From Melieria omissa (taxonomy: Eukaryota > Arthropoda > Insecta > Diptera > Ulidiidae), in the NCBI GenBank assembly GCA_963971225.1, contig OZ020270.1, positions 31,877,823 to 31,941,822 on the forward strand: a DNA stretch of 64,000 nt, given 5' to 3'. Below are positions 44,641 to 54,859 of this stretch, piece by piece. Under the pieces are notes generated by a model that searched no databases, was not told the DNA's origin, and worked only from the letters and a program-made list of their open reading frames with translations. Position numbers and translations under genes: made by a program. Every line of letters starts with the position of its first letter. The stretch's first letter is position 1.

Positions 44641-44740
44641 GCGAATATGTTCGAATAGCCGAAGTGCGTATGGGACCTACTGCGCTGGTACGCAAATTTG
44701 TGCGAGTTGACACCTCTATGTGTTTATTTGCTTAGTGGTA
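44641..44740 (+). repeat. Repeat blocks next to the env remnant
   Basis: 44641-44686 matches 35009-35054 (same strand) and the opposite strand of 32143-32177. 44713-44740 (CCTCTATGTGTTTATTTGCT then TAGTGGTA) matches the opposite strand of 32077-32104. The sequence to the right diverges at 44741, which marks an element boundary, perhaps the LTR edge of the errantivirus whose env follows. Confidence 0.7.
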
Positions 44741-45638
44741 CTACTTTGTCGCTGCTGATTGTTGGTGTCGACTGGCTGTCGTTGTCAGCAATTTGCCCTC
44801 CGTGGTTTGGGTGGTGCTTGTAGCGTGGGTGATGTCATACTTCGTGTGGCGTGTGTTGCGGGTGCGGTAACTCCTTCCCCCTGAGAGTAGAGCGAAGGCC
44901 ACAGTGAATCTGCTGGGGCCGTAGCGATGCTTCCCGTGAGTCGTGGGGTGTAGGAGTAAATTGTTTTTCTGCTTTTCCTTGCTATGTAGGTTGTGGTAAT
45001 TACGAAGACCAGGAACAGTATTCCCATCGAGGTGTATGTTATCCATCTGTGGGTGTTTGTTTGTTTGTGTAGTTCTAGGATGACCGCTTTATCCCGTAGT
45101 TGGCGATTTCTCAGTTTAGGAAGTGTTGGTTCATCAAACATCTTCTTCGGGATGATCTGCTTGTGCTGGGGTAGGTTTATCTTGATTGTTTCTTCGAAGT
45201 GTGCTTCCCTGTCGTTATATGTAACGTCGTTGATTGTGACTGCGCATTTTTCGTGGTATAGGATTGCCGTCCCGTTTATTTCAACAGGTGGGCTGCAAGT
45301 AGAGTTTATTAGTAAATTTGCTACGTTTTGAAATAATATGAAATTCTTTTCGGGTTCTGTAATCCCTTCGATGTGACCAACGTCTTCGATGTCGCATTTT
45401 GGTTCTTCCTTTCTTAGCAGGTTTCCGACGCACTCCGATGTTGATGCTGCTTCCTCTTTGAACGGGTCCTTACAGAAGAACGTTCCTTCAATCTTTTATA
45501 CATACCTTTCCTGTTATGAAATGTGGTGTTTTTATCTGTTTTGTTTGATTTATTGGTAGGGGTATAATTCGATTAGATTAGAATTGAAGGGGGAATGTGC
45601 ACTGAGACCAAAGCTGATCTATTGTGCCCCCTACAACT

Positions 45639-46193
45639 TTAGAGAACGTCCCCTAGTCCCACCGACCTAATAAAGCTTAGTAACTTACGTGGGAGAAGGT
45701 GTTTGACGTTTTCTTCTGCAAGCCAGTACTGGCCCAGGTGCTGTCTCCTACTACGGCATACCGCATCGCAGTACAGTATGACGTGCTCAGGGGTTTCCTC
45801 CGCTGTTCCACAGAGTCTGCAGACGCTTACCTGTTCTATCCCGATTGTTTGGATATGTTTCCTCATCCTGCAGTGCCCGGTTAACAGCCCGGTGACCAGT
45901 CTAAGCTGGGTTTTTTCCAGTCTGAGGCATTCTTCACTCCATCTGGAGTTATAACCTTTAATGAAAATTTTCGATTGCCTAAGACCTGTGGCATTTGACC
46001 AGTGTTCTGAGTTCCTGGTTCTTTCCTCAAGTCTTAGTGACTCTGCTAGAGTGCTTTTGCCCAGCCCAATGAAAGGTTCTGGTGCAAGGGGGATTATAGC
46101 TGCCCCAGTTCTAGCAAGACTATCAGCCTCCTCATTTCCCTCTAATCCTCTATGTCTTGGGACCCAGAGGATTTTAACCTGGTTATCTGTGCC
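45639..46193 (-). pseudogene. RNase H end and zinc knuckle of the deleted LOA element
   Basis: Starts at the deletion junction with NQVKILWVPRHRGLEGNEEA, the last RNase H block (arginine where glycine is usual in PGH), continues with TQLRLVTGLLTGHCRM and ends with CRLCGTAEETPEHVILYCDA, a CX2C...H...C zinc motif. It is in frame with the endonuclease part only by chance of the junction, and now has no catalytic core. Confidence 0.85.
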
Positions 46194-46539
46194 TAATGGC
46201 CGCCGTGGCTCAGTTGGTTAGTGCGCCAACGAGTGGTCCAACGAGTCGCATGCAGAGCGACGCAAGATCGAATACTGCATGTAGTAACACCTAAAAAAAA
46301 ACAAAATAACGGGAAACTCGTTTTCTCTTTCGGCGGCTGTCCTCTCAGCTGGAAATGGCAAAACCTCTGAGAGTAAAAATTGCCTATGAAAAAGCTCCCA
46401 ACCTGCCGTTCGGAACCGGCATAAAACTGTAGGTCCGTTCCACCCGCGTACAAAATTCACACGCACAACACGGGTGGTTGCGGGAAGCTAGGCCTTAGTC
46501 TCGCGTAAGCGGGCTGTCGTGCCAATCAATTATTATTAA
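46194..46539 (+). mobile_element. tRNA-derived SINE, copy 1
   Basis: 346 bp flanked by an 11-bp duplication TTAYCTGTGCC (46183-46193, 46540-46550; one mismatch). The head has a pol III A-box-like TGGCTCAGTTGGTTAGTG (46206 on) and a B-box-like GATCGAATACTGC, then an unrelated body (AACGGGAAACTCGTTTTCTC; CCCAACCTGCCGTTCGGAAC; GGCTGTCGTGCCAATCAATT) and an ATT-repeat tail. About 16 bases near the A box (GCCAACGAGTGG) are extra relative to copy 2. Confidence 0.88.
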
Positions 46540-47795
46540 TTACCTGTGCCCAGTTTATTCAATGCGGGAGAATGTGCGTTAAGAAGAGAGAGAGCCCTTT
46601 GCTCTTCATTTCGTGTGTACCCCCCATCCGGAAGCTTGAGAGCCATCTTATTCTCCACCCCTCCTTTTGCGAGGGCTTTATGTAGTCTCGCCGCCTGGGG
46701 GGTGGATGATATCTCCTCGCAAAACGTATGGAAACTGGTTCTCTTTGCCTTGCGTACTTCTTTTGTATACTTGGTGATTGCAGTGGTGTATTCCTGCCAT
46801 TCACCTGTCCGCTTTGCCCTGTTGAAGAGCCTCCGGGATTCGGATCTGAGCTTCGCCAGGGTCTTGTTCCACCATGGTGTGGACTTCTTCCTGGTTTTTG
46901 TACTTTCGGGGCAGCGTGAGTGATAGGCATTCATCACTGCTCCGTTCAGGACGCTAACCGCCTGCTCGATTTCGAGTGGATGCCGCATCCTACCACGAAT
47001 ATCGAGCAAGGGTCGATCCTCTTCTAGTAGTTTAGTGAAGATTCCCCAGTCGGCTTTCCTGGGGTTTCTGGTTGGAGGTATCTCCATTATGTCACCTGCT
47101 ATTTTAAACTCGATCATCCTATGATCTGAGAGAGAAGGTTCATTTGACACCATCCAGTAAGACACATAGTCACTGATCCTACTATTACCTATGGTAAGAT
47201 CAAGGACATCCTGCCTAGCCCTAGTCACGAACGTCGGTGAGTTTCCCGAATTAAATATAACTAGGTTAGTTGCTAATATATAGTCTAACAGGTACTCACC
47301 CTTGATGTTGTCATTGGTGCTGCCCCAGATGGTGTGGTGGGCGTTCATATCGCCGCCTAGCAGGAGAGGCAAGGCGTTTGCCCTGCAGTATTCCACTAGG
47401 CTCTGCACTTCCTGGGGGGGTACCATCATGTCCTCGCCTGGAAAGTAAGCGGACGCTAGGACGATCTCAGGGTCACGTCCCTCGATTTTGACCGTCATCG
47501 CCACCGCTACCAGGTCCCTGGACATGTACTCTGAAATACAAACATAGTTAATATCTTTCTCAATCATGATGCAGGCACGAGGTATCTCGTGCCTTGTGTC
47601 ATAAATTACCCTGGTTTGCGTCGAGTTGAGTACACAGATTCTCCCCTTGTAGCACCAGGGTTCCTGTACGAGCGCCGCCCCGATGTGGTCTCGGGTGAAC
47701 TTGTGCGCTAGGACGGCCGATGCCGCCTTCGCGTGATGAAGGTTGATTTGGACAACCTTCATTGCTCGAGTGTTAGAGCTATGGAGAGGACTCAA
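46540..47795 (-). pseudogene. Endonuclease of the deleted LOA element
   Basis: Intact endonuclease domain: KVVQINLHHAKAASAVLAHK, VQEPWCYKG, GGDMNAHHTIWGS, LSDHRMIEF, then a linker (KSTPWWNKTLAKLRSESRRL, AQRALSLLNAHSP-like end). The start is probably MKVVQINLHH at 47762. The frame runs without a stop to the deletion junction at the SINE border. The reverse transcriptase that should follow is missing. Confidence 0.88.
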
Positions 47796-47890
47796 CGTCC
47801 ATCTCGAGCAGCGCCGTTAACGATATCTCGTCCGACAGCTGCTCCTCTATTTCCTCGTTTGTGCTGCCTTGAAGCCCCAGCGCCCCAAGG

Positions 47891-49347
47891 TTAATCTCCC
47901 CAATTGAATCTTGGGAAGCTACTATTTATTCCGCTACTGCTCCGGCTTTCTCCCCGACCTTCGGTGAAGTCCCGGGTTCGGTGGAGGGCTTCGTTGCGCC
48001 TGAGCTTACCGCCTCTGCCGGTGGATTCCCGACTTCGGCTGGTTCTGTGGGGGCACTTCCACACTGTGTGGGCCTTCAGATTCCACAGCATGCCCTTGCC
48101 CTCCTCTTTGGAAGTCACAACCTTCCAAAGATTCGTGAGAATCCCCGCGTTCTGCGCTTGCAATAGTGCAAAGAGCTTGCTGGATTCCTGTCCAGCGCTC
48201 CTAGGAAGGAATAGGTTAACATGATGAATTTCTTCATTTCCAAGGCACACATGGAGCTCTACACCCTTCCAGCCTTCCAGCTTCGGGACCGCCTGCTTGA
48301 GTCAGTCTACGGTACCCTGGTTCCCGCAGTCTGTCAGCAGAAGTCCCGGCCGAAAGTGGATGCCGCTGAACACCAGTGGGCATGCCCACCCATTAGCTCT
48401 CTCACTCACGATAGCTTCTTCTAGAAGAGAGAGCTCCTCCTTGCTCAGTGTCTTCTGAGGATAGTCCTTAGGCAGAACCGCCACCCGAATGGCCGCAGGA
48501 GCCCTGAGGACACTCGAGTAACTTGCGCCCGCCATGGGCTCACCCTCAGACTGGTTGCTATTCTGGGGTTTTCCCGTCTTAGCACCCAGTGCCTGAGTAC
48601 ACGTCCTGGACTTTTTAGTTTCAGGACGTTGGGGGGAGTTATATTGTCGCTCCCTCTCTTTCTAGGTAAAGCTGCTGGAGCTGCTGTAACCGGGGGTCCT
48701 CCACTGTGCTCCTCCGCTTTACTCCTCGCCTCCTCCTTGCTCAATCCTTGTTTGAGGTATCGGAGGTACAATTTAACCCCAGCTCCGCTTAAGCCGCGCC
48801 TTAGGGGGTCATCCAGGCCTCCTGGTTGTCCTAAAGGCGGTAGTTCCGGGAGCTGCTTCTTGGGCCTGCTTGTTTTTCTGTCAGCGGCTGGCCCTGCTGC
48901 CGGTGTCACAGCGGTAGGTGGCGGTGTTATTACCCGCTCACTCACTGCAACACTGACACTAGGAGCCTGGCCTGTGGGCAACGTTCCCACCACCAGTCTG
49001 GACTGTATATTTCCAGGACCTAAGGGAGGAGCCGCCTCCCTGCTCACTTGACTTGTGTTGGGTCCAGTGCTGGTCGACGCTGTCAGAGCAGAGATATCGA
49101 ACAGAGGTCTGCTATCCCTAGATATCCCCCCCCCCCTGCCAGCACCGGCAGGCATCCGACCGCCCCTGCGTGAGCCCCTCGCCGCCCGGGAAGGTATTCT
49201 TCCCCGACTGGTGCTGGGCCCCAGGTCTGCTTCTGAATTTCGGAGCGAATGCTCCGGCACAGCAGCTAGCTGTGTTGCGGTGTAGTCCCGCAGAGCGCGT
49301 GGAATTCCTCGCTTATTTTTCCCGCATTTTCGTTTCGTTGTACTCAT
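47891..49347 (-). pseudogene. ORF1 of the second LOA-like element
   Basis: Probable start MSTTKRKCGKNKRG at 49347. The N-terminal half is glycine/arginine/proline rich (SRRGGRMPAGAGRGGG, RPKKQLPELPPLGQ) with a short helical motif (LRYLKQGLSKEEARSKAEE). A frameshift near 48545 leads to 48302-48535 (MAVLPKD-like region: RVAVLPKDYPQKTLSKEEL), the DUF4780-like part. Another shift leads to 47891-48250 (CLGNEEIHHVNLFLPRSAGQ, QAQNAGILTNLWKVV). Two frameshifts at least. Confidence 0.7.
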
Positions 49348-50501
49348 AATGGCGGTGCGGCCGCCTGCCCGCGCACAAGGCGAAGGCGATGGCGGCCAAA
49401 GATACTGGCAAGGACAGGGTTGGTCGACCATGGCAGAGCCCGCATACCATGGCAAGGCCATTGTACTTCCTGAGGTGGCCCGGTATCAGGAAGGCACCGT
49501 AAGAATACAGCCGGTATACCCCCTGGCTGCAAACCACCCAGTGGGCACGGTCCGCGTAACACCCTGGGTTAGGGGGGGTAGTGCTTAGTACGGGCTCCGC
49601 CCCAGACTATTCCATTCCGTTCATCACTCGGATTGGACTAGTCTGCGGCGTCCTTGCCCGCGGCAAGCCCCCACACCACGACAAGGTGACTACCCTTGTG
49701 GAGTGGGGTATAATATGTGGGGTACAATATGTGCCATTGTATAATTTTCGTGTCTGAATACGGGGGTTTTTATATTGAATACTATGTTGGAGTTATTATA
49801 ATAGGCTTGTAGCTCTAACATTTCGTATATGTTTTCATTTGATATCATTTGGATATCCTGATTTTCTATTGTGTTTCTTATTAAATCTATTTCGTTTTTG
49901 GATAGTAGACATTTTGAGATTATATTTAGTTTTGCTAGTATGATTGCTTCGGCAATATTCTCGATTTGCTTAATTAGTTTTTCTGTGTTATAGTTAATTT
50001 TGTTTAGCTATTGCATTTTGTGAATGGTGTTTTCTTCTTTAAATATTTTGGTTGTGTATATTTTTTGGTTTTCTTTTAAAATCTTTGTAATAAATTCTTA
50101 CTCATCATTGATGTCTTGTGTGATATCTGAGAGTCTGTTTATCACGTGAGTGTTAATTTTGTCTTGCCGTGTTAGTTCTGTATTTATGTGTTCTGCATCT
50201 GAGTTGTCCATGTTCCCGGTAATGAATTTTACTATAGACCCGAGTCCATTTATTATTCCTCTTTTCCCCCGTTTGTTTTCCATAGGCATGATTGAATGAA
50301 GTTTTTCTTTTAGTTTGGTCAGTTTTAGTTTCGTTACTTCGAGCGAGTCATTAGCCATATCATTTGTTTGAATCATCTTAAGGGTTTCGTTAATTTTGTA
50401 TACGCATTCTACGTATGTATGTATATTATATGGACCATTTTGTTGTGTGAGTTTATTATTCTTGTATGTTCCAGTTTTAGCTCCAGTAATGATATGCCAT
50501 C

Positions 50502-50823
50502 CGTGGCTCAGTTGGTTATTGCGCGGTCCAAGCGAGTCGCATGCAGAGCGACGCTAGTTCGAATTCTGCATGTAGTAACACCTGAAAAAAATAACGGGAA
50601 ACTCGTTTTCTCTTTCGGTGGCTGTCCTCTCAGCTGGAAATGGCAAACCTCTGAGAGTAAAAATTGCCTATGAAAAAGCTCCCAACCTGCCGTTCGGAAC
50701 CGGCATAAAACTGTAGGTCCCTTCCACCCGCGTACAAAATTCACACACACAACACGGATGGTTGCGGGAAGCTAGGCCTTAGTCTCGCGTAAGCGGGCTG
50801 TCGTGCCAATCAATTATAATTAT
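50502..50823 (+). mobile_element. tRNA-derived SINE, copy 2
   Basis: 322 bp flanked by a perfect 15-bp duplication TAATGATATGCCATC (50487-50501, 50824-50838). Same body as copy 1 and a better B box (AGTTCGAATTCTGC). The tail is AATTATAATTATTAA-like. It is inserted in the upstream part of the errantivirus env remnant. Confidence 0.93.
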
Positions 50824-51237
50824 TAATGATATGCCATCATTAATATTCTGGATGTTCATGCGTTGGCATAGTGCCCAAGTGGGAAGTCTGAGGGGATAGG
50901 GGTGATATTTGGTGGTTGCATGAAATATAAAGAATATTGATACGATGAGAAACTCCGTTCCGTACTCTACATGAATGCTTTTCCAAGCATACTTTTAGGC
51001 ATGCACTTTGAAGTATGGAAAATTTGGTATAATTCGCTTGGATAGTCCGATATGGCAAGGATGGTTCGCGAAAGGTAATGAACTTTGCTAGAACAATCGA
51101 GATAGAAAGTACAACTGGAATGTGCAAGAAACTTCGGCGCGATAAGAAAACTAGTATAGGGTGTTTTTTTTAGAGGTATAGAACTTCGAATTGAAATAAC
51201 ACACAAGAAAATCGTTTTAATGTCCATCAATTTGGCT

Positions 51238-51620
51238 TTATTGGAAGGATAATTTTATGCCATTAATGTTTAAATATGATTTCGGGCATGTGGCCGCCGC
51301 GGCTGGCTCGAATAAAGCCAGTTCTACAGGTCCAATTTTTAAAGTTGATGGACAAAGCTCCAATTGCTGTGCACGGTGGCGAATCGATTCATTCGGGTCC
51401 TCTTCAACATTTTGCTCTACAGCGGCAATTGTTTCTTCAGTGCGCACTGTTCGACGTCTCTGCGGATGCGTATTATCACATAGAGTAAACGTAGTGCGAA
51501 AACGACCCATGGTTAACCGATGGATGGACCGATTTTGCTCTGATGGACGATTATGTCGACCATAAAATGGACGGAGCTTGCGGTAAACTTCGCGAACTGA
51601 ACCATTATTTTCGAAATAAA
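51238..51620 (-). pseudogene. Transposase DNA-binding domain, downstream part
   Basis: Reads YFENNGSVREVYRKLRPFYG, RHNRPSEQNRSIHRL and ETIAAVEQNVEEDPNESIRH, the DUF4817-type helix-turn-helix of some Tc1/mariner transposases. The first residues (TTEQRLQIVQIY) lie on the other side of the LTR element at 59097-59140 on the same strand. No catalytic domain follows; the element ends at 51159. Confidence 0.8.
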
Positions 51621-51841
51621 TGTAGAAAGGCAACACTGAGCGGCAATACGATGCGACACTGAAAATGGGACGAGACGTCACGGACACACAAAAGGAAACA
51701 GACAGACAATGGGAAACGGTGAGTTACGGAACAGCGGACAGAGAAAGCGGACGTGCGTGGACGGAATTAAATTGATTAAAATAAATAATACAACTAAACA
51801 GATCCGATTCGTGTTTACCTCGGCCGGGGCGGATGCCCACA
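51621..51841 (+). repeat. 5' LTR
   Basis: 221 bp, TGTAGAAAGGCAACACTGAG to CGGATGCCCACA, with TG...CA ends. Contains AATTGATTAAAATAAATAAT, a likely poly(A) signal region. Pairs with 58872-59092. Confidence 0.93.
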
Positions 51842-51845
51842 GATT

Positions 51846-51862
51846 TGGGGGCTCAGCCGGGA
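51846..51862 (+). promoter_or_regulatory. Primer-binding site, tRNA-Pro-like
   Basis: TGGGGGCTCAGCCGGGA starts four bases after the LTR. It resembles the tRNA-Pro site used by murine retroviruses (TGGGGGCTCGTCCGGGA) with two differences. Confidence 0.65.
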
Positions 51863-52718
51863 TAGTGTGTGTGGACCAGGAGCGACGTAGGTGCAATCGG
51901 CCGAAACAGAGCAGCAACTCGGGTGAAGTCCCAGTAGCGAACAGAAAAGTTTGGGTGTGCAACGTGATTTTCCGCGGGCAGTGAACAGCAATAACAGCAA
52001 ATGCTAAATATATAAGCGCGGAGTGAAACGTACAGACAACAGCCTTTTGTGAACACAAAACGCGAGCGGGTGCTCCACGACACAAAGGGTGCTCCGCTGG
52101 GTAACGCGCAAGCGTAGCGTCCGTTACGAAATGTACAGTTATGTTGAATAAACGAGAGAAAAGTGCGATAAACGATCGAATTACGCGTGAAGTGCAAGCT
52201 CATTAAAGCAATAAAGTGTCGACAAACAGTGCAAACAGGTCAATATCAAAGGTTATGAGCGTGTTGGCAAAATCGGTGAAATGCTTCGGAGATGTGAGCA
52301 ATTTCGCAAGCAACGGTCATAAGTTTGAATCGTATTGTGAAATGTCGGCGCTGTGTGTGGAGGATAAAAACAACACGGAAAATTAGTGAAAACCGTACTT
52401 GGACTTTTGGAAAAACTGTACACACATAGACAAAGGCAAGTGACAGTTACAAAACAGACGCCAATTTGAACGGCTACGTGAACCGTTAGTTTTCGAACTT
52501 CGAATCGAGCATTTCCCAAGGGACATAAGAACGATTCATGTGTGAGTGCAAGGGAGAGCGTCGTTGGTAGGCTCGTGGCGAAGTCGTCATACCGCGTCAC
52601 GCCACCGAAGCCATTACGTTCGCAGGTACAGCCAGCAAGCTGTAACACGCGAGCCGAGGTACCGTTATATTCTCGGCGTCGTTCGGTCGACGAGTTTGAG
52701 CAAGCGCAAGCCTTGAAG

Positions 52719-53150
52719 TTGGCGAATTGCTGCAAGCAAAAGCAGCGAAGCAGCGTGCGAATTTGACAACGCACAGAGGCGAGCAGTAGCAGAGGTGTTT
52801 GGCGAATTGCTGCGAGCAAAAGCAGTGAAGCAGCGTGCGAATTTGACAACGCACAGAGGCGAGCAGTAGCAGAAGCGGTTGGCGAATTGCTGCAAGCAAA
52901 AGCAGCGAAGCAGCGTGCGAATTTGACAACGCACAGAGGCGAGCAGTAGCAGAGGTGTTTGGCGAATTGCTGCGAACAAAAGCAGCGAAGCAGCGTGCGA
53001 ATTTGACAACGCACAGAGGCGAGCAGTAGCAGAAGCGGTTGGCGAATTGCTGCAAGCAAAAGCAGCGAAGCAGCGTGCGAATTTGACAACGCACAGAGGC
53101 GAGCAGTAGCAGAAGCGGTTGGCGAATTGCTGTAAGCAAGAGCAGCGATC
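52719..53150 (+). repeat. Leader minisatellite, exact 80-bp period
   Basis: Five full units and a partial one start at 52719, 52799, 52879, 52959, 53039 and 53119: TTGGCGAATTGCTGCRAGCA, AAAGCAGYGAAGCAGCGTGC, GAATTTGACAACGCACAGAG, GCGAGCAGTAGCAGARGYGG. Two slightly different versions alternate. It lies in the leader of the LTR element and produces long spurious open frames on the minus strand. Confidence 0.95.
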
Positions 53151-53204
53151 AGAAGCAGTAAGAAGGTAGGCGGAGAATTGTAGCGTCGGTGCGTTTGACA
53201 CTGC

Positions 53205-54770
53205 TGACGGCGGTACACAAGCGTGTGTATTTGTGAGCTACGGACGGTAGCGTTGTGGCGTTTGACACTGCTGACGGCGCACAGTGCTTCGACTCCATAC
53301 AAAATTGCGGCAAAAATAGAAGGAGTACGTTAAATTCGCTGAAAATTTGCAGTCTAAGTCATTTTGGGCTAATGATTTCAAAATTTGTGTTTGTTTCAAA
53401 AAAAAATATATAGTTAAAAAAAAATCGAATATATATGGTTATATATTATCTTGTCATCACAGAGCCCAAACCGCTGGAGCTATTATGATGAAATTTGGTC
53501 AAAAGTTGTATTTTAGAAAGTCAACCCTTAAACAGAAGCGATTTCGAAAACGTCGACCTGGAAAGGGCGGAAAGGCGGTGGTGAAGCTTATATGGACAGA
53601 CATTGTTTTTTGGTCGGATTGTTTAAAAATTATGTATATGTATACTAAAAAAGCAATAACAAAATACATATCTTAGCATTTTTCTAAATTCGATATTTAA
53701 AGGGTAGAAAGAGGGCGGTAAAGTTGCTAAAGGCATATAGTTTTTGTTTATTTGATATTCGTAGAGCTTAACATGGAGATGAGGCAGGTGAATATGCAAT
53801 GCAGCTCAACCTATAACGGCGAGACTATTCTTCAAGACTTATTCTTCAAAATTGGACCTTCTTCAAAGTTATACATTCCTCCTTTTTTTTAGAATATATA
53901 TGCGTTAAATCACATTTTAGCTAACAAATTTCATAATAATGAAAAAATTTGGATTGTATGGCTCATAATGGGTTAAATATGCGTACCAAACCTATTTTTT
54001 ATAAAAAACATTCATAATTCGTTGCATTGCCTTAGTTAAACATTTTAATCGCAATTTTAACTCAAGCGATTTCTATACAAAAATCAACATTAGTAGTTTC
54101 GAAAAAATTGAATATTTTCCATAGGCGCAAAAAGACGCAAAATTTTTTTTACGGATTTAAGAGAAGAAAGTCCATCCAAAAAGGGCCATAAAAAGGATTT
54201 ACGCCAGTTGACGCCATTCGATATTAATTGCCTTTCTAAATTTGGTTCTTTTTAATTTTCATGGGTTTAAAAAACATTCATTTTTGAAAATTCGTACAAA
54301 AAAAATTATAGATGCTAAATAAAAAAAACTGATCAGTGGTCTCGCTCCTATCAATTAAGTTTTAATATTAAAAGAAATTGGAAGCCTATCTACAACAACA
54401 CATTTTCTACCATTTTTTTTATACAAGCACCTAAATTTCGTTTTTCCCCTTCATAAATTTTTTTAAAAATATATCCGACTTTGACAAGCTATATCTCCTA
54501 ATCTCGACAATTTTTCGATAAAGTATTTCGGATCCAGCTTAACTAAACAATTACCTTTAACATGATACTACTTTTGTCAAAATCCGCGATAATTTTTTTT
54601 CTTATTTTTGTCCACTCTCGAAGCACTGTGCGGCGGTACACAAGCGTGTGTATTTGTGAGCTACGGACGGTAGCGTTGTTGCGTTTGACACTGCAGACGG
54701 CGGTACACAAGCGTGTGTATTTGTGAGCTACGGACGGTAGCGTTGTTGCGTTTGACACTGCGGACGGCGG
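53205..54770 (+). repeat. Leader 66-bp repeat, interrupted by a Transib-like element
   Basis: A unit GGCGGTACACAAGCGTGTGT, ATTTGTGAGCTACGGACGGT, AGCGTTGTKGCGTTTGACAC, TGCNGAC occurs at 53208-53279, then twice after the insertion (54631-54762). The TSD of the Transib-like element (CGGCG) lies within the unit, so the intact unit downstream shows the empty site. Confidence 0.9.
53280..54630. mobile_element. Transib-like element, copy 2, with RSS-like ends
   Basis: 1351 bp flanked by CGGCG (53275-53279 and 54631-54635). Ends: left CACAGTGCTTCGACTCCATA; right (minus) CACAGTGCTTCGAGAGTGGA. Left nonamer-like GCAAAAATA at 53310-53318 after a 23-bp spacer; right ACAAAAATA after a 12-bp spacer. Same family as 38852-42120. 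No transposase: the only open frame of size (53347-53676) has no DDE or RAG-like motif. The empty site is visible in the neighbouring leader repeat. Confidence 0.9.
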
Positions 54771-54859
54771 TGTGGGAGCGAAGGTGTTACGAGCTACGAA
54801 CCATAGTGCTGAGAAATTAAATTTAAGATATTTTTGAAAATATTGTAAGACTTGACAAT

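Larger units (their letters stand above)
45569..49704 (-). mobile_element. Second LOA-like element, internally deleted
   Basis: Flanked by the 10-bp duplication GGGGTATAAT (45559-45568 and 49705-49714). Minus-strand content: ORF1 (47891-49347), endonuclease (46540-47795), then directly the end of RNase H and a zinc knuckle (45639-46193). The reverse transcriptase and most of RNase H are deleted. A SINE sits at the junction (46194-46539). The 3' end on the coding strand is AATTCTAATCTAATCGA, a short CTAAT repeat. Related to but clearly different from 12966-18429. Confidence 0.88.
44741..50480 (-). pseudogene. env: env of a second errantivirus, split by a LOA-like element
   Basis: Right part (49715-50480): HNKM upstream, then KLKLTKLKEKLHSIMPMENK and a basic cleavage-type site followed by GIINGLGSIVKFITG, a fusion-peptide-like stretch known from insect errantivirus and baculovirus F-type envelopes. 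Left part (44741-45568): a membrane anchor (TSMGILFLVFVITTTYIARK) and a proline/threonine-rich tail. Between them lies the LOA-like insertion 45569-49704 with its 10-bp duplication. There are several in-frame stops and shifts. gag and pol of this element are not present. A SINE interrupts its upstream part at 50502. Confidence 0.75.

Noticed and set aside
46206..46290. tRNA gene (A and B box, also at 50502)
   Set aside because: The arms do not fold into a complete cloverleaf and the sequence continues into a shared 240-bp body with target duplications. It is a SINE head.
52253..53302. 349-codon open frame on the minus strand, and two others of about 180 codons
   Set aside because: They follow the 80-bp leader repeat in three frames (80 is not a multiple of 3), giving repeated CALSNSHAASLLLL-type segments. 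No domain; the plus-strand LTR element explains the region.
53347..53676. 109-codon frame in the Transib-like copy 2 as a transposase
   Set aside because: No DDE or RAG1-like residues, AT-rich lysine runs, and no matching frame in copy 1. The element is non-autonomous.
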